Position numbers and translations under genes: made by a program
Shown here: piece after piece, positions 22,683 through 36,000 of the stretch
Layout of the letters: each line of letters begins with the position of its first letter
Numbering within the stretch: position 1 is the stretch's first letter
The notes under the pieces: generated by a model
Database searches by the model: none
What the model saw: the letters and a program-made list of their open reading frames with translations, nothing else
What the model was told of the DNA's origin: nothing
Origin: Fragum whitleyi
Taxonomy: Eukaryota > Mollusca > Bivalvia > Cardiida > Cardiidae
Length of the DNA: 64,000 nt
Assembly: GCA_948146395.1 (NCBI GenBank)
Contig: OX411555.1
Span: 43,361,725 to 43,425,724, forward strand
Direction: 5' to 3'

Positions 22683-23368
22683 TTATTTTCCTGTTGCACG
22701 ATACCCTTTCAGATTATCAATGATAAATTTCGCAACATTAATAAAGTCTGCAAATACTATTAAAAAAATTTCAACAAATATGATAGAGAGCGCTGCAAAC
22801 CCAATAGTCTGTGATGAAGCTCGATCATCATTCGCGCTCGTTTTCTTTCTTTTGTTTGCTGATAAAGTTTCAGTGTCAATTTTTAAGGCAGATTTGATGG
22901 ATTCAACTTTCTCGGATAATGTTAGATTCGATGTGTCGCTTGTAACAGTCATACAAGTACACCGACATGATGAGTTTGAAGCAGGTACACTCGTTGACAA
23001 TGTTGAAGTCGACGATGCAGTTAAACTCGATGATGATACGGAATTACTAGACATTATTGCAGCACTTGATGTAGAATTGGTTGTATATGTAGACGCTGCA
23101 GACGATGAAGAAACAGTTGTTGAAGGCGTACTTGACGAAGTTGAGCTTGTTAAATATGTTGTTGTTGAAGTGCTTGAAGTAAGAGAGCTCGTTTGTGAAG
23201 TTGTGGCTGTAGTCGACGATGTTGAAGTTGTCAAGGTAATCGTAGATGTTGAGGTCGAAGAAGTACTTGCAGTTGTTGGTACAATTGCAGTAGGCGTTGT
23301 TTGTTCATTAAACGTTACACAATCGGATTTTGGATCTGCAGTATCGTTAGCAATAATTGAAGTGTCCT
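22683..23368 (-). CDS. Lectin-like gene exon 5: Ser/Thr stalk, transmembrane helix, tail
   Basis: Terminal exon. Acceptor TTTCAACAG just above 23368; an alternative acceptor, ACCATTGCAG, would start it at 23389 in the same phase and add 7 residues. It encodes a linker with one Cys, about 110 residues almost entirely Ser and Thr (an expected O-glycosylated mucin-like stalk), CRCTC, a charged segment with NKRKKTSANDDR, then the hydrophobic IGFAALSIIFVEIFLIVF and a tail ending GYRATGK. I associate the CRC-x-C plus membrane-helix arrangement with the ends of molluscan surface proteins (recollection). The 294-codon plus-strand frame over it (22636-23520) is its antisense shadow. Confidence 0.8.
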
Positions 23369-26300
23369 CTGTTGAAATGGTGCCGTTATCTGCAATGGTT
23401 TGCCAAGTATATTTTCTAATATTGAGAGGTATTTTATCAAATAAGACGTTTTTAAGTGTCCATGAAATACAAAATGACTTTTCATTTGGTATTTTAAAGA
23501 AATTAGTATATTATACGTAAAAACAAAAGAAAGGCTTTCGTTAAAGTGTTCTTGAAATACTGAAATACCTTAACCGTGAATGATTTGATTATGTGTTTAT
23601 GTAAATTATTCTTTATCAGCTAAATGCACAATTTTGATTTCAATTTGGTCAAAAGAATTATGTCATGTTTTCCGTTGTTTATGATATTTTTTGATTGCCT
23701 AGTATGTAATACACCCAAAATTACATAATGGCATATTTTTACTCACATTAACTTTTTATCCTTAGGTTTGCGTCCCTACTCGGTCATGTACGTTACACGT
23801 TTTTGGTTGATCAGAAAAAGGACAGAAGCTTTATGTTAGTAATTGTTTTTTGTGTTTTTTTTGTTGTTGTTGTTGTTGTTATTGATTGACCAAAGCATGG
23901 TTAACCATTCAAATACTCTCATTTGTTTCGACCACATGACATTAATAGAATGGATTTGTATAAATGACTCCCTTCCCCTTTCAAGGTTTTGTAAATTATG
24001 TAAGCATTCAAATAGTCATCTAGAGTTTGATGCATTGATGCTCGGTGTAAATGTTTGAATATTTCTCATATACATGTATTTGTCATTTTTTTTCGGTTTG
24101 CCATGTGTCTACACATATTTATGCAGCTTTAGGACTTGATGTTAAGATTTAAGGTACGCGACAATCTAGTTGTATTTTTAATTTAGTTGTTTATAATAAA
24201 TAAAGATCGATTTAAATTAAATTTAAAGCATAATTGTCTTCTTAACAGAAGACCAAAGTGAAAATCAAAGTGCTGTCAGCACTGTAAATCGGGCATCATT
24301 GAGAGGCTGGGATAGTGCAATAGTTCGTCAATCAAAAGGGCTCAAATTTGGACAATAAAAGTTGGTAAAATATTTGCCCAATTTGCGAGTTTGATGCCTG
24401 AGGGAAGCATTTATATAGAGGCAGATAATGGCCAAATTCCGATAATGTCTCTGCAGTGTATAGGCACAGTAACAGTAGAGATGCCAAAATTGCACAAGAA
24501 ATTTCAACCAAATTATTTTGCCTTGGTCCAGTGGACTGGAAAAAGCCCTTTTCGCACAGAGAGCTTAAAGTTAGAACACAATGGGGAATGATTGTAACCA
24601 GTTAACAATGACGCGATATCGGACAAACAATAAATCGTGAGTGTTGTTATAAATCTCGTAACTACGGCTTGAGTGACGGTTTTTCAAAACGAAACGGTAA
24701 TCCTAGGTCTTAGCGCAGTTTGTAACGCTCCTGTCTCTCGTTCGAGAAGTCCTGTGTTCGATACTCGGCCGCGGCAAATACTCTTTCAGACAAAAATGTC
24801 GTCCATCAATGGTTTGATATCGCGAACCTAAGTGATGGAGCAGCTGGAGGCTGGGTAAGGGTGTTGTGGTAGTACCGGTATAAGAAACAATAGGAATCCA
24901 TGGTTAGGTTCTCCAGCCTCTCAATATGACCACATCAGTCGAAAACGGCGTTAACCGTAATAAACCGATCAAAACAACGCAAGAGCAAAGAAATCTATGC
25001 TACAAATAGACTAGGATTAAACCATGTCAACTATAGAAGCAGACGATTCCAACAGACGTTAAATGAAGAAAGAACTCGAGACGAAGGAAAACGGAGAGGA
25101 AGGAGGAGTAAGGAATTGTTGTTGCTGTTCTTTTGTGAAATATAAGAAGTTGTTTCCCTTTTTTCACAATGTATCCCCTCCGCAGGGAAAGACATTGATG
25201 ACATTAAACAGTTTTTAGAACAGCAAATTAGAGCAGCACGAAGATAATTTCAATTGCTTTACTCAACCGAAAAGCTTGTTAAAAACGCTGAAAATACTAT
25301 TTGGTAATTACAAAAAACGAAAATTACATCAAATTATGTATAAGCCTCTTCCTTTTTTGTCGCAAAAGTAAAAGAGATAAAACAAGCAAATTCGTTGAAT
25401 TGATATCCCCAGCCGAACATATTTTCATTGTCAATGGAGTTAATATCAAACTTAGGTACAGGTTATCTTTTATCTACATCAACCTACAGTTTTCAATAAA
25501 TAGCGCGGAAACGAATATCACTATGTATGTATATGGCTTAAACAGTCAGGGGCAGTAACTCTAAATTCGACAGTCGAACCGGCTAACCCCGACGATATGC
25601 GCATGTCCTCATTGTAGTGAAGCTGTGTGCCAAGATTCATTGAAATCCGGTCCACAGTTTTCAAGAAATAGCGCGGAAACGAATATCACCTTGTATGTAT
25701 ATGACTTTAACAGTCAGGGGCAGTAACTCTAAATTCGACGGTCGAACCAGGTAACCCCGACAATATGCGCATGTCCTCATTGTAGTGAAGCTGTGTGCCA
25801 AGTTTCATTAAAAGGCCGTTTCTGCGTTGTTTGTCTTGAACAAATAGCTCAGTGGATTACACGCAAAATGTAAGTGTCAAGCCTCGGTAAGCGTGAGTTT
25901 TAACCACGTGAAAATCATAACAGGATTTGATTGGTTGTCAGCCCTACAACTGGTAAATGACTGTTCGAGAAAAAAATCAGAGCAGAAATATTGTAACTGC
26001 TGCAAATTTATTATACAGTTAACCTTTTGTGCGTTTCAACTCCTTTACTCAACCGATAATCTTGTTATAAACACTGAAAATATTTACTGGTAATAACTAA
26101 AAGCGAAAATTACATCAAATTTTGTATAAGCCTCTTCTTTATTTGTCGCAAAAGTAAATAAGATAAAAAAAAAAGTTTGTAGATTGTGACTGAAAAGGCC
26201 GTTTCTTCGGTGTTTGAAAACACATAGTTTGGCTCGAACACATTGCTCAATAGATAAAGGTAAAAATGTAGTGTGCCCAACAGATTGGATGTCTGGAATA

Positions 26301-29300
26301 CGGAATATATAAATTCGGGCTTCACAGCCCGATTTAAAAATAGAACAAATAATTCTGAATGAAATTTCTATTTTGCCCAAAAATTCAACACTCTTGACAC
26401 TTACAGTTAGCAAGATCGTGAGTTTGACAACGTGAATGATTTTTGAATGAAATAGACTTAGTGCTAAGATTGAGTTTTGAGTGCAAATTAAGGGGGATTA
26501 TCCAATATCGCTAATGTTGTTCAGGATGAACACAATTAGCAATATTAATTTTCTCCCTTTAAAAAATGCATATAACTTCTATAAAAAGGTTCCTGTTTCT
26601 TTAAGAACCAATCAGACGCTTTCACTTACAAAAATGCCGTTGTAGATAGTTTTTGATCCCATCTTTTTTTAGTAATTTTGGAGCGTATTAGAATGTCTTG
26701 AGTGATTGTTTGGAACAAATGAAAGGAGCGTTCGGCAAGTGATTTGAATGGTCTTGATTGGAATGATTGTCAATTTCACGATGCTATTTACTGTATACTC
26801 ACTGTTATAGCACAACTTGATATGAAACGACGTCGAAGATGTATTCAATGCTTGGGTTTGAAACAGAAATGGGTCTGTTGTAAAATAGAGGATGCATTCT
26901 CGTTCGTCATAGTTTACAGCCCAACAGTTCTTGAAATTATACATCTGGTTTAGACACTGTCTTAGGCAACCATACAAATCAGACGTTGTAATATTAATAG
27001 CCTCGAATCCTGGTGACTGGGTTGGAATTCCGGTACCATTGGTAAATGTGCATACACCTTGAGCAAAGAATTTAATAAGAGTTTTGTTATATTTGTGACC
27101 CATCACGCGAAAAGGGACCATCTGGATAGTGCGTAAAGTGTCGACCCAAGTAAGACTGCGCGGTTTGCGCAGACTGACTAGGGGGCGTAACTTTTCGCAA
27201 TGTGCTTATTTTCTGAATCTAGAATGTTAAATCTACCTTCCCGTGAAAGAAATTTAGAAATCTGACCTCTGGTTGATCTGTGCTGGACCCAATCTCTTTT
27301 TCAAATATTCATCTTTAAGAGTTCCCATATGGTCCCTTTTCGCGTGACATTTAATTTCTTTCCATATTGGTATCAAAATCATACATTATGCGCCATTCAT
27401 TTGTAATTTGTATGTCAATCTTATTGAACATACATTTTACAGCTGTGCGAATTAAAATCTTACAAATTGGCGTGCAAAGAGGGAAAACCTTTTCCAATGT
27501 TTTGCGAACATTTTAATTTTGAACGCATATGAATTTTAAAGTTTTAATGACAAAATTCGTCCCTTACTTAAGGTGCTCGATCCGTAATAGTCCCGAAACA
27601 TTTCGGAAGTAATGAACTTCAACAGTGTTAACCGAGGTTTCTTAATGATTTCATAAGGAAACCTCGGTTAAAATTGTGAAAGATCATGTGTTCTGAAATG
27701 TTGAGGAGTTAGGACGTGTCCTCTACCTTAATTATCAAAAGGGATTTCTATCGAATCAAATGTCTCCTCCTAAAAATGAATATCTGAGCAAATTGGCTTG
27801 GAAATCTACAAATCAATTTTTACCCATCTATGCTCTACACAAACATGATGTAAAAAGCATAGATGCTTCAAGATGATATTGTCTAGATACAGTTATTAAC
27901 ATCGTCAAATTGACAAGGTGAATGATTTTGGAATGACTTTGGAATGAAATTGAATGACGCAAGGAGCGAGCTGTAAGTGAAATTAAAGGGAAGTAATCCA
28001 ATTTAGCTAGTTTTGTTCTAGATGAACAAAATTAACGATATTCATTACCTGCCTTTAATAAAACATATATAAAAGTTCTATAAATAGCTTCCTATTTCTT
28101 CAAGAACCAATTATTATTGGACAATAATAGGTTCAATTTCTTTTAATGAAATTATGATCTTTTATTAGCCATATTATATTTTAAATCAAGTTGTTGGTCT
28201 CAGCTTTATATTTAGCTTTAGATTTTAGCAAATTTGAACGATTTGAGTGAGTGTTTGGAATGAACGAATGGAGCGCTGAGTTAGCGATTTAGAATGTTTT
28301 TGATAGAGATGAATGTCAATTTCACGATGTAACTAACTGTACCTAAATCAACACTAGGGTGGTTAAAAACAAACGAAACATACAGTCATCAACATCTTGA
28401 CATTGATTTTTACCTCGATCAAAACATTTCCAAATCACTCGCTCAGCACTCAATTCAATGTATTACACTCGCTCCATTCACTCAAAAACGCTTCGAAATC
28501 GTTGAAATTCTTCGGTATCTTTCAAAACGATCAACATTTTAATCAAGTTGATAAAATTTTTACGCGATTTTATAGACTGGTGTTGATTTTAAGACATCTG
28601 ATTGGCCAGGGAAGGCACGCGAAGAAGGTACAATTAAAGGGAGGAGCTAAGTTTTCCTTAATGTCGTCAAATTGGACGAAAGTATTGATATTATGGGGGG
28701 GGGGTTAATTCCCCCCCCCCCCCCATCCCTTTGATTTTTATGAAAAACTAATACATCGCTCACATTCAATGTCATTCCGAAATATTCCCTATTTCATTCA
28801 TCTTGTCAATTTGTCGATGTTTTTAACTGTACCATAACTTAACAATTTCACACAAATAGACACTACTTTGTGCACGCGTCAAAGAAATTTGTGTTCATAG
28901 CATTATGTACCTACCAGAGTGTTGGTTTTTTTGGTACTTTTTTCCATGAAGCCTTTAAATCCCCCCCTTCCTGTATAAACCGTTTGATTCTAATTAACGT
29001 TTTAGAGTATTAAAGCTTGTACGACGTATATAAAATCTGCTTATTTTTAAGAATGTTTTTCAGATATCTTAATCAGGATGCCTTAAAAAACGTTCTAGTT
29101 TTTCATTGAGAACGTAGCCTGGCAGAATTATTACCTCCATCATTTTGACAAACGAATCTAGAATCATCTTGACAGGGTTTAGATTTCCATTCCCCCGTAT
29201 TTCTGTCGGAAAATACACAGCGTTCAGATGTCGCATTGTCCGGATGTCCATCACTCCAATTATCGAAATTCTCAAGATTCTGTCCGAAACAATCTGTCCA

Positions 29301-30052
29301 GCCGTAGGTACTGTTTGTTTCTGTTGCAGGATAATGCAGACCGATCCAAAGATGACTTTTGAAATGGAAAATGAATATAACTATTATTATTGCATAAAAT
29401 GTACGTTTTCGAGTCGTTAAATGCATACGTTAACAGACAACCTTGGCGTTAACGGAAGAAAACGTGGTTCAGTCAGTATTATTCCATAACATGTGCGTTT
29501 TCAGGTCGTAAGGGGCATACGTTAACGGACAAAAACCGGACGTTAACGACAGAAAACGTGGATGAATCAGTAAATTCACGCGCCGTAAACGCCTGGCTTT
29601 TTTTTTAAATTTAAATAGCACCGATCCTACTTATATCATTGATACAGCTTATCAATTTCAATGATACTTAATATGTTTTTTCTGTAACGTTTGCTGGCTT
29701 CAAAAAATAACAACCAATGCATTTTGTTAATAATACATCAAAGGTTCGATTTTGACGAGTATACATATGATAATATAAATGCGTCAAACATATTTATGGT
29801 AAACGTTAATTTAGAGCGTAACTAAAGACGTTGGCCTAATTCCCCCTTTAAATTTGGCGACGTCATGAATTTACTAAGCAATGGCGGTATAACCAAAAGT
29901 GACGGTGCACATCGTGACGCAATTTTGTCGTCGTTTTTGTAGGTTTGTGGCTCTTTTGAAACGTTTTGAAACGTTTCTATGAATTATTTCGCAGTCTCTG
30001 CTCAATAAATATTCTAGTCTTTCTTTTTTTTTCAATAATAGCATCAACTCGC

Positions 30053-30087
<35 letters not shown>

Positions 30088-33000
30088 ATATTAACATTTG
30101 CGGATACCCTTAAAATGCTTTAACGCCCGAGTGCGAGTTAAACCGGTTTTCGTGCTTTTCATAGCATTCATCAGTTTCTTAAATTATCTAGTGACACATT
30201 TATGAAGTCTTCTTCAGAAGTAATCATATCTCGATTATCCATATTTCTTGTGAATATTCTTTTGCTTCTATCTGGAGACATTGAAACCAATCCATGCCAA
30301 AATCAATGTAAGTTTGATCTGAGCCTGAGCTGTATTTCAATTGTTCATTTAAGCATTAGAAGTTTACGCCATAAATTGGATTATATTTCTGATTGTTTCT
30401 CCGATTTTGGCATCATGTGCTTTACAGAGAGCCACCTGGATTCAAATATATCGGATTCTGTTTTGACATTGGACGGACATGACAATATAATCTACAGGGG
30501 AGACCTCACATCACATTCAGGAGGACTTGTCATTTATGTTTCAAAAACCCTATTTGCTAGACGTATACAGGATTTAGAGTGTTGTCTACTTCATGCATTT
30601 TGGTCGAGGTTAAGCATAAAACGTCGTCTTTTCTACTTTGTAACGTATGCCGATCCCCTAATACACCGATTGATTTTTGGGATAATTTCAACACGTCACT
30701 TGAGAGAGCCCATGAGTCACACCAAAATATTATCATTATTGGAGATTTAAACCAAGACCTAATGGATCCAAACGAAAGACATTTGAAAAAAAATTATGAC
30801 ACTGATTAATCTTACAAATGTAATATCGAACCCCACTAGAATTACTAGAAATACATCAACATTAATAGACCCTATATTATTAAGGAACCAACAAGTATAA
30901 TTCAAGCAGATACTTTAGACACAGAGAGTTATGTTAGTGGTAATAGCAACTGTTATTTTACTCAAGTTTAAAACTTTCATGTGAAACTGTTCTTAAACAA
31001 AAGTTTGGTACTATAATTGCGCAGATTTTAACGAGTTAAATAGATAAGTCGAAAATGAAAACTGGGACTTTATTGATATGATCCCGGTAATGAAGAATGT
31101 ACTAGTTTTACTACCAAACTAACAGAACTGATGTCGCGATGTATTCCGTCGAAAGAAGTCACCATTAGACAGACCCTGGTATAATTCAGAAATACGGCGA
31201 ATAAGTAGACAACGGGATAGACTAAAAACTATGACAAAGCATGGAATACCAACTGACTGAGAACGTTATAAAAACTAAGAAAGCGAGTGAACAATCTAAA
31301 GAAAACTGCAAAACAACAATACTGTAGTATTCTTGATGAATGTCTTTCCGATTATCGAACAGAAAATTCTAAAAGATATTAGAAACATTTGCGCAAACAT
31401 GTAACTGTAAATAAAAACTCCGAATCTATTCCAATTCTCAAAACTAGTGAAAATGGTACTGCTAGAATTAATTTTCTGAGATAGAATTTTTTTATGTTTT
31501 CATGTTTTGTAGATTAAGGTATGCCGATTGCAAAAATGGCAAGAAAAAAGGGGGCACCGAAACAGATTTTTCGTAAAACGTCATAGAATGCCATAGGTAT
31601 CGAGTAAATTTTTGTCCGATTTTTCGCAGATTTTAATTTCTTGGTAATTACATAAAACCGTAACACAATCAAATCTAATCAAACAACTTACATCAATTTT
31701 ATTCTAATTTCATAGATAGGAAGTTATTTGCACTGAATCTAATACACAATTATCGATTGAAAGGAAAAATAATGATGTTTTACGTATTTTTTCCAATGCG
31801 TAAAAACTGGTATATCGAAAATGAACAAGATTATTTTCAAAATTTATTACTTTTGATCAAATTTCTCAAAAACCCTGAGATAGAAAATTTCAATTTTTCT
31901 ATATTTTGAAGATAATTATATGTTCGTGTGATATTGATATAAAAAGGTATGATCACCGTGCCAATTTTTGAGAAAAAAATGCAAAATTCTAGGTCACCCG
32001 GTTTTGACGCTAAGGAAAAAATCACTCCAGATTCTTTTTCTCGTACCAATTTTATGTACAAAATCAATGATATTCAATCAATCTTAAATTAATCGATTAT
32101 GTAGATGAATTCCTCAACAAGTAGGGTATCACTTTGTTTTGCGTCAACGAATCCCAAGGTCAAATCATATGAAAAGGTCAAGGTCATATGTCAAGGCCAA
32201 CGTTACATAAATCACGCAAAAATCAAGTAATTTCAAAAATATTCAAGCCTATTGAAAATAGAATACTCACATATGGAATAATAATTGATCTTGTCAATAA
32301 GCATCATCAAAGTCCCTGATCGAAGTCATATGATGAGATTAGGGTCATCTATCTCGCTTACACCCCCATCCCCCAATAAAATTTTAAATACACCCAGGTC
32401 TGTTAAAAAATAATCCAAACATTGAAATTTAAAAATCTGACAAGATCATTTGACAACGACAGATCGTTAATCAAGGTCAACCTTTCAAAAATGAAACCCG
32501 TCAAAATGAAATGTGACGGTTCCATGTAGCTATCTGATAAACGACTGATAACGTTGTTTGATGTCTGATTATGCGCGGGAACGTTAACGTCACACATACC
32601 TACAAAAACGACGCTGACGTCATATCCTTTATTTGTATAACATAAAATGGCTGCAATATTTTATATAATTATGTTTTAGTGATAGGATTAATTATAATCG
32701 TCATCACGAAAGCATTTTCCGCGAAATATAGAAATTTAGAGGGGTTTTGTAGTGTTTTCGTTACAAGGTTTAAAGGTTTTAAGGTTTTCAAGGTTTTTAT
32801 TCAAAGACCAGGGGCCGTATTCACCAACGTATTTTGCATCAATTTAGCACACTAAATCCCAAGAATAAAGAATTTAGAATTTAGTACGTAATCACCAACC
32901 CATTCTAAATTACGGAATGGACTAAATTCTTAAGAATTAAGTCGTTTTTCAAAGTCTAATACCTACCGTGCTAAATGTAAAAAAATGGCGAATGTCCACC

Positions 33001-36000
33001 TCGCTTCGGATGGAAAACATGGTTTTATATCAAAATAATGACAAATAAACTGTCGAAATAGAAAGAATTTCCCATTATTTTTCCTTTCTGACACATAATT
33101 TATGTTTTCTGTCGAATTATTTATAGAATGACGTCAAACACATTTGTGACGCAATTTAACCTTGAAGTGTATGTTTACATATTGACAGAACGTTAAATTT
33201 TACAACATTCTTGGCGAGTTTTCAGGGATTTCACATTGGATTTACAATGACAAGGGAGGAGGATGGTTAAGGTGTAATATATTTTAAGCGAAGTCAAGTT
33301 TTCAGGGTTGGTGGTGTATTGATAGGAACAAGGCAGATGGAGGAAAGAAGACGAAGGCAGATTGTCATTTCAACTCGAGCAATAGAAAGCTTGGTGCATT
33401 TTATCTCAAGATTCTATTGTTTGGGTGCCGATACTTTCTGCAAAGCAACATCATGAATATGGGACAAGTTAAAGGACAGAGATTGTAATTTTCACATCTT
33501 CAAAAGCGACTTGTTTTTATTGAAAAGTTGGAAAGCTCTCTCGGATTTAGGTAGGAATCATGTTGAAAATGCCATTTGGTAGCAAGGCGCGGGGGGGGGG
33601 GGGGGGGGGGGATTAGAATGAAGGACAGAAACTCAATGGTTACTCTTTTTATTTGCGCCTCGTCAAATTTGGGGAACCGCTTAAGTGCTGTACAAACCGT
33701 TCTAAATTGAGACTGTTCTAAATTGCGTTGGTGAATACGTACTTTAATCTAGATTCTTGGGAAAATTTGATGAAAAGTGCAGATACGGCCCCAGATGTGG
33801 GACCAGACTTTATAAGTCCAAGCTATTGAAAAATGTCACAAATAGTATCAAGCGCCCATTATGTAAATTATGTAAATTCAATCTAAGGAGAGATTCGCTT
33901 AATTGAATATACGTATCATTTTAGAATATGCTGCAATTGTCTGGGACAAATTTAAGAGAAAAAGAAACAATTGATAAATACAAATTGAAGCGGCTAGAAT
34001 CGTTACTGGTGTTACAAGATCTACTTCAATTAGCAACATGTATAAAGAAATCGGTTGGTTAACTTTAGAGCACAGGAGAAAATACCAAAACCCCTAACCC
34101 CCTTCTTTAAAATCATTTACGGCTTAAGACCTGAATATCCAAGATATTTTCCATAGAAATGTGACACATTACAGACTACAAAATTCTCAACAAATAGATT
34201 AAGTTCCATGTCGGACTGGTCCTTCATGCCATCTGCAGTCACTCTCTGGAATGAGCTTCCAGAAAGTTTGAAATTAACGTCCTTCAAATGTTTCCCGTTT
34301 CTGTGGTACCTACAGTTAACAACATCGTGAAGTTGACAAGGTGAATGTTTTTGGGGTGATCTAGGAATGAAATTGAATGAGCGTGTGGTGCGAATTTGAG
34401 TGAATTTAAAGGGAGGTAATCCAATGTCGTAAATTTTGTTCAGGATAAACAAAATTAGCGATATTGACTACCTCCCTTTAATATAGTATGCATACAAGTT
34501 CATTAGATAGCTTCATATTTCTTAAAGAACCAAACGGACGCTTACAATTTGAATTATTTCAGTGAAATCGCGATTTTTCTCTTCCAAATTTATTTTGTAT
34601 GACGTTTTTTGATTCTTTATCTTTCAATGGGTTGGAACGTTTTTGAATGGTTTGAATGAGTGTTTGGAATGAACGAATGGAGCGCTGAATGAGCGATTTA
34701 GAATGGTTTTGATTGAGATGAATGTCAATTTCACGATGTAACTAGCTGTAAATACTTCTCAAAAATGAAGATTTTTCAGCCATTGTTTACTGCAATTAAT
34801 ATCAATTTAAAGATAGCGCCAGTCGAACCCGCCCTATTTTTTTCTTACACTGTTTCCGCCTAACAAAATACCCAAATTTGTTACATACTCATCCGCAGTT
34901 TACGGAAATGGCCGAGTGATGTTCCGAATGTTGAAAGATGGTGTTAATTGTACACATACAAAGATAAACTTACTTGTTTGGCCATGCTTGTGCGAAAGAA
35001 GATAAAACGGCTTTTCTCTCAGGGGAATCATCTATGTACAGCGTGCCTCCATTGTGTTTGCATGTAGCCTCAGCTCGATTCCATGACGTTCCATACTCAT
35101 ACATCGTCAGGGTTATCTGGTGGTCAGCAAGAGTTATCGGACGCGCTTCTAAAATATATTTAAAAAATATGTACATTTTATATACAGTTCATAAAATCGT
35201 GAAATTGACATTCACCTCAAGCATAACCATTCTAAATCGCTCACTCAGCGCTCCAATCATTCATTCCAAACACTCACTCAAACCATTCAAAAACGCTCAA
35301 ACCCATTGCAAAACATAGAACCAACAACGTCTTCCAAAATAAATTTTGATAGAGAAAATCGCGATTTCTCTGCATAATTCAAATTGTTAGCGTTGTATAG
35401 GTTCTTGAAGAAAAAGGAAGCTATGTATAAAACTGCATATTTTATTAAAGGGAGGTAATCAATATAGCTAATTTTGTTCATCCTGAACAAAAACTTGCTA
35501 TATAGGATTACCTCTTATTAAATTCACTCAAAACTCGCTCCACGCACTCCTTCAATTTAATTCCTAAATCATTCCAAAATCATTCACCATGTTAATTTGA
35601 CGATGTTGTTAACTGTATACACCGAGGGCTTATTTTAAAAGCGTAGTTTATGCTCTATCCCTTCAATAATATGATGATTATTTTCGTCGGGCAGCTTCGA
35701 AAACCTATCCAGATCTTACAAGGATCTCTATTAGGTTACTTTTTTCAAGATTTTGCTCCGCAATACAACTGTTTTCTTGAAAATGGCGGGTTCTATCATC
35801 CTCGATAACCAAGTGTGTACGTATGTCTGTCTATTCAATTGACACTATTTCGCTGGCTCAGCGCGAAAAAGTTGTAACTGCCTATAAACATATAGGCAGT
35901 TACAACTGTTTCGCGCTGAGCCATCGATTTGTCAACCATCGAAGAACTTGCTGCTCTCGTTCTCACGAATACTCACTCCATGAGGCAATTTGATGCTGTT

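Noticed and set aside
22636..23520. 294-codon plus-strand open frame, the longest in the window
   Set aside because: It is antisense to the Ser/Thr-rich stalk exon. The reverse complement of TCA/ACA-type codons gives few stops and a Val/Glu/Asp-rich product with no domain.
32811..33792. Autonomous transposon
   Set aside because: Inverted ends are present but no transposase-length frame exists between them.
34117..34452. 111-codon minus-strand frame
   Set aside because: It is antisense to the LINE 3' fragment and runs into an M1 MITE.
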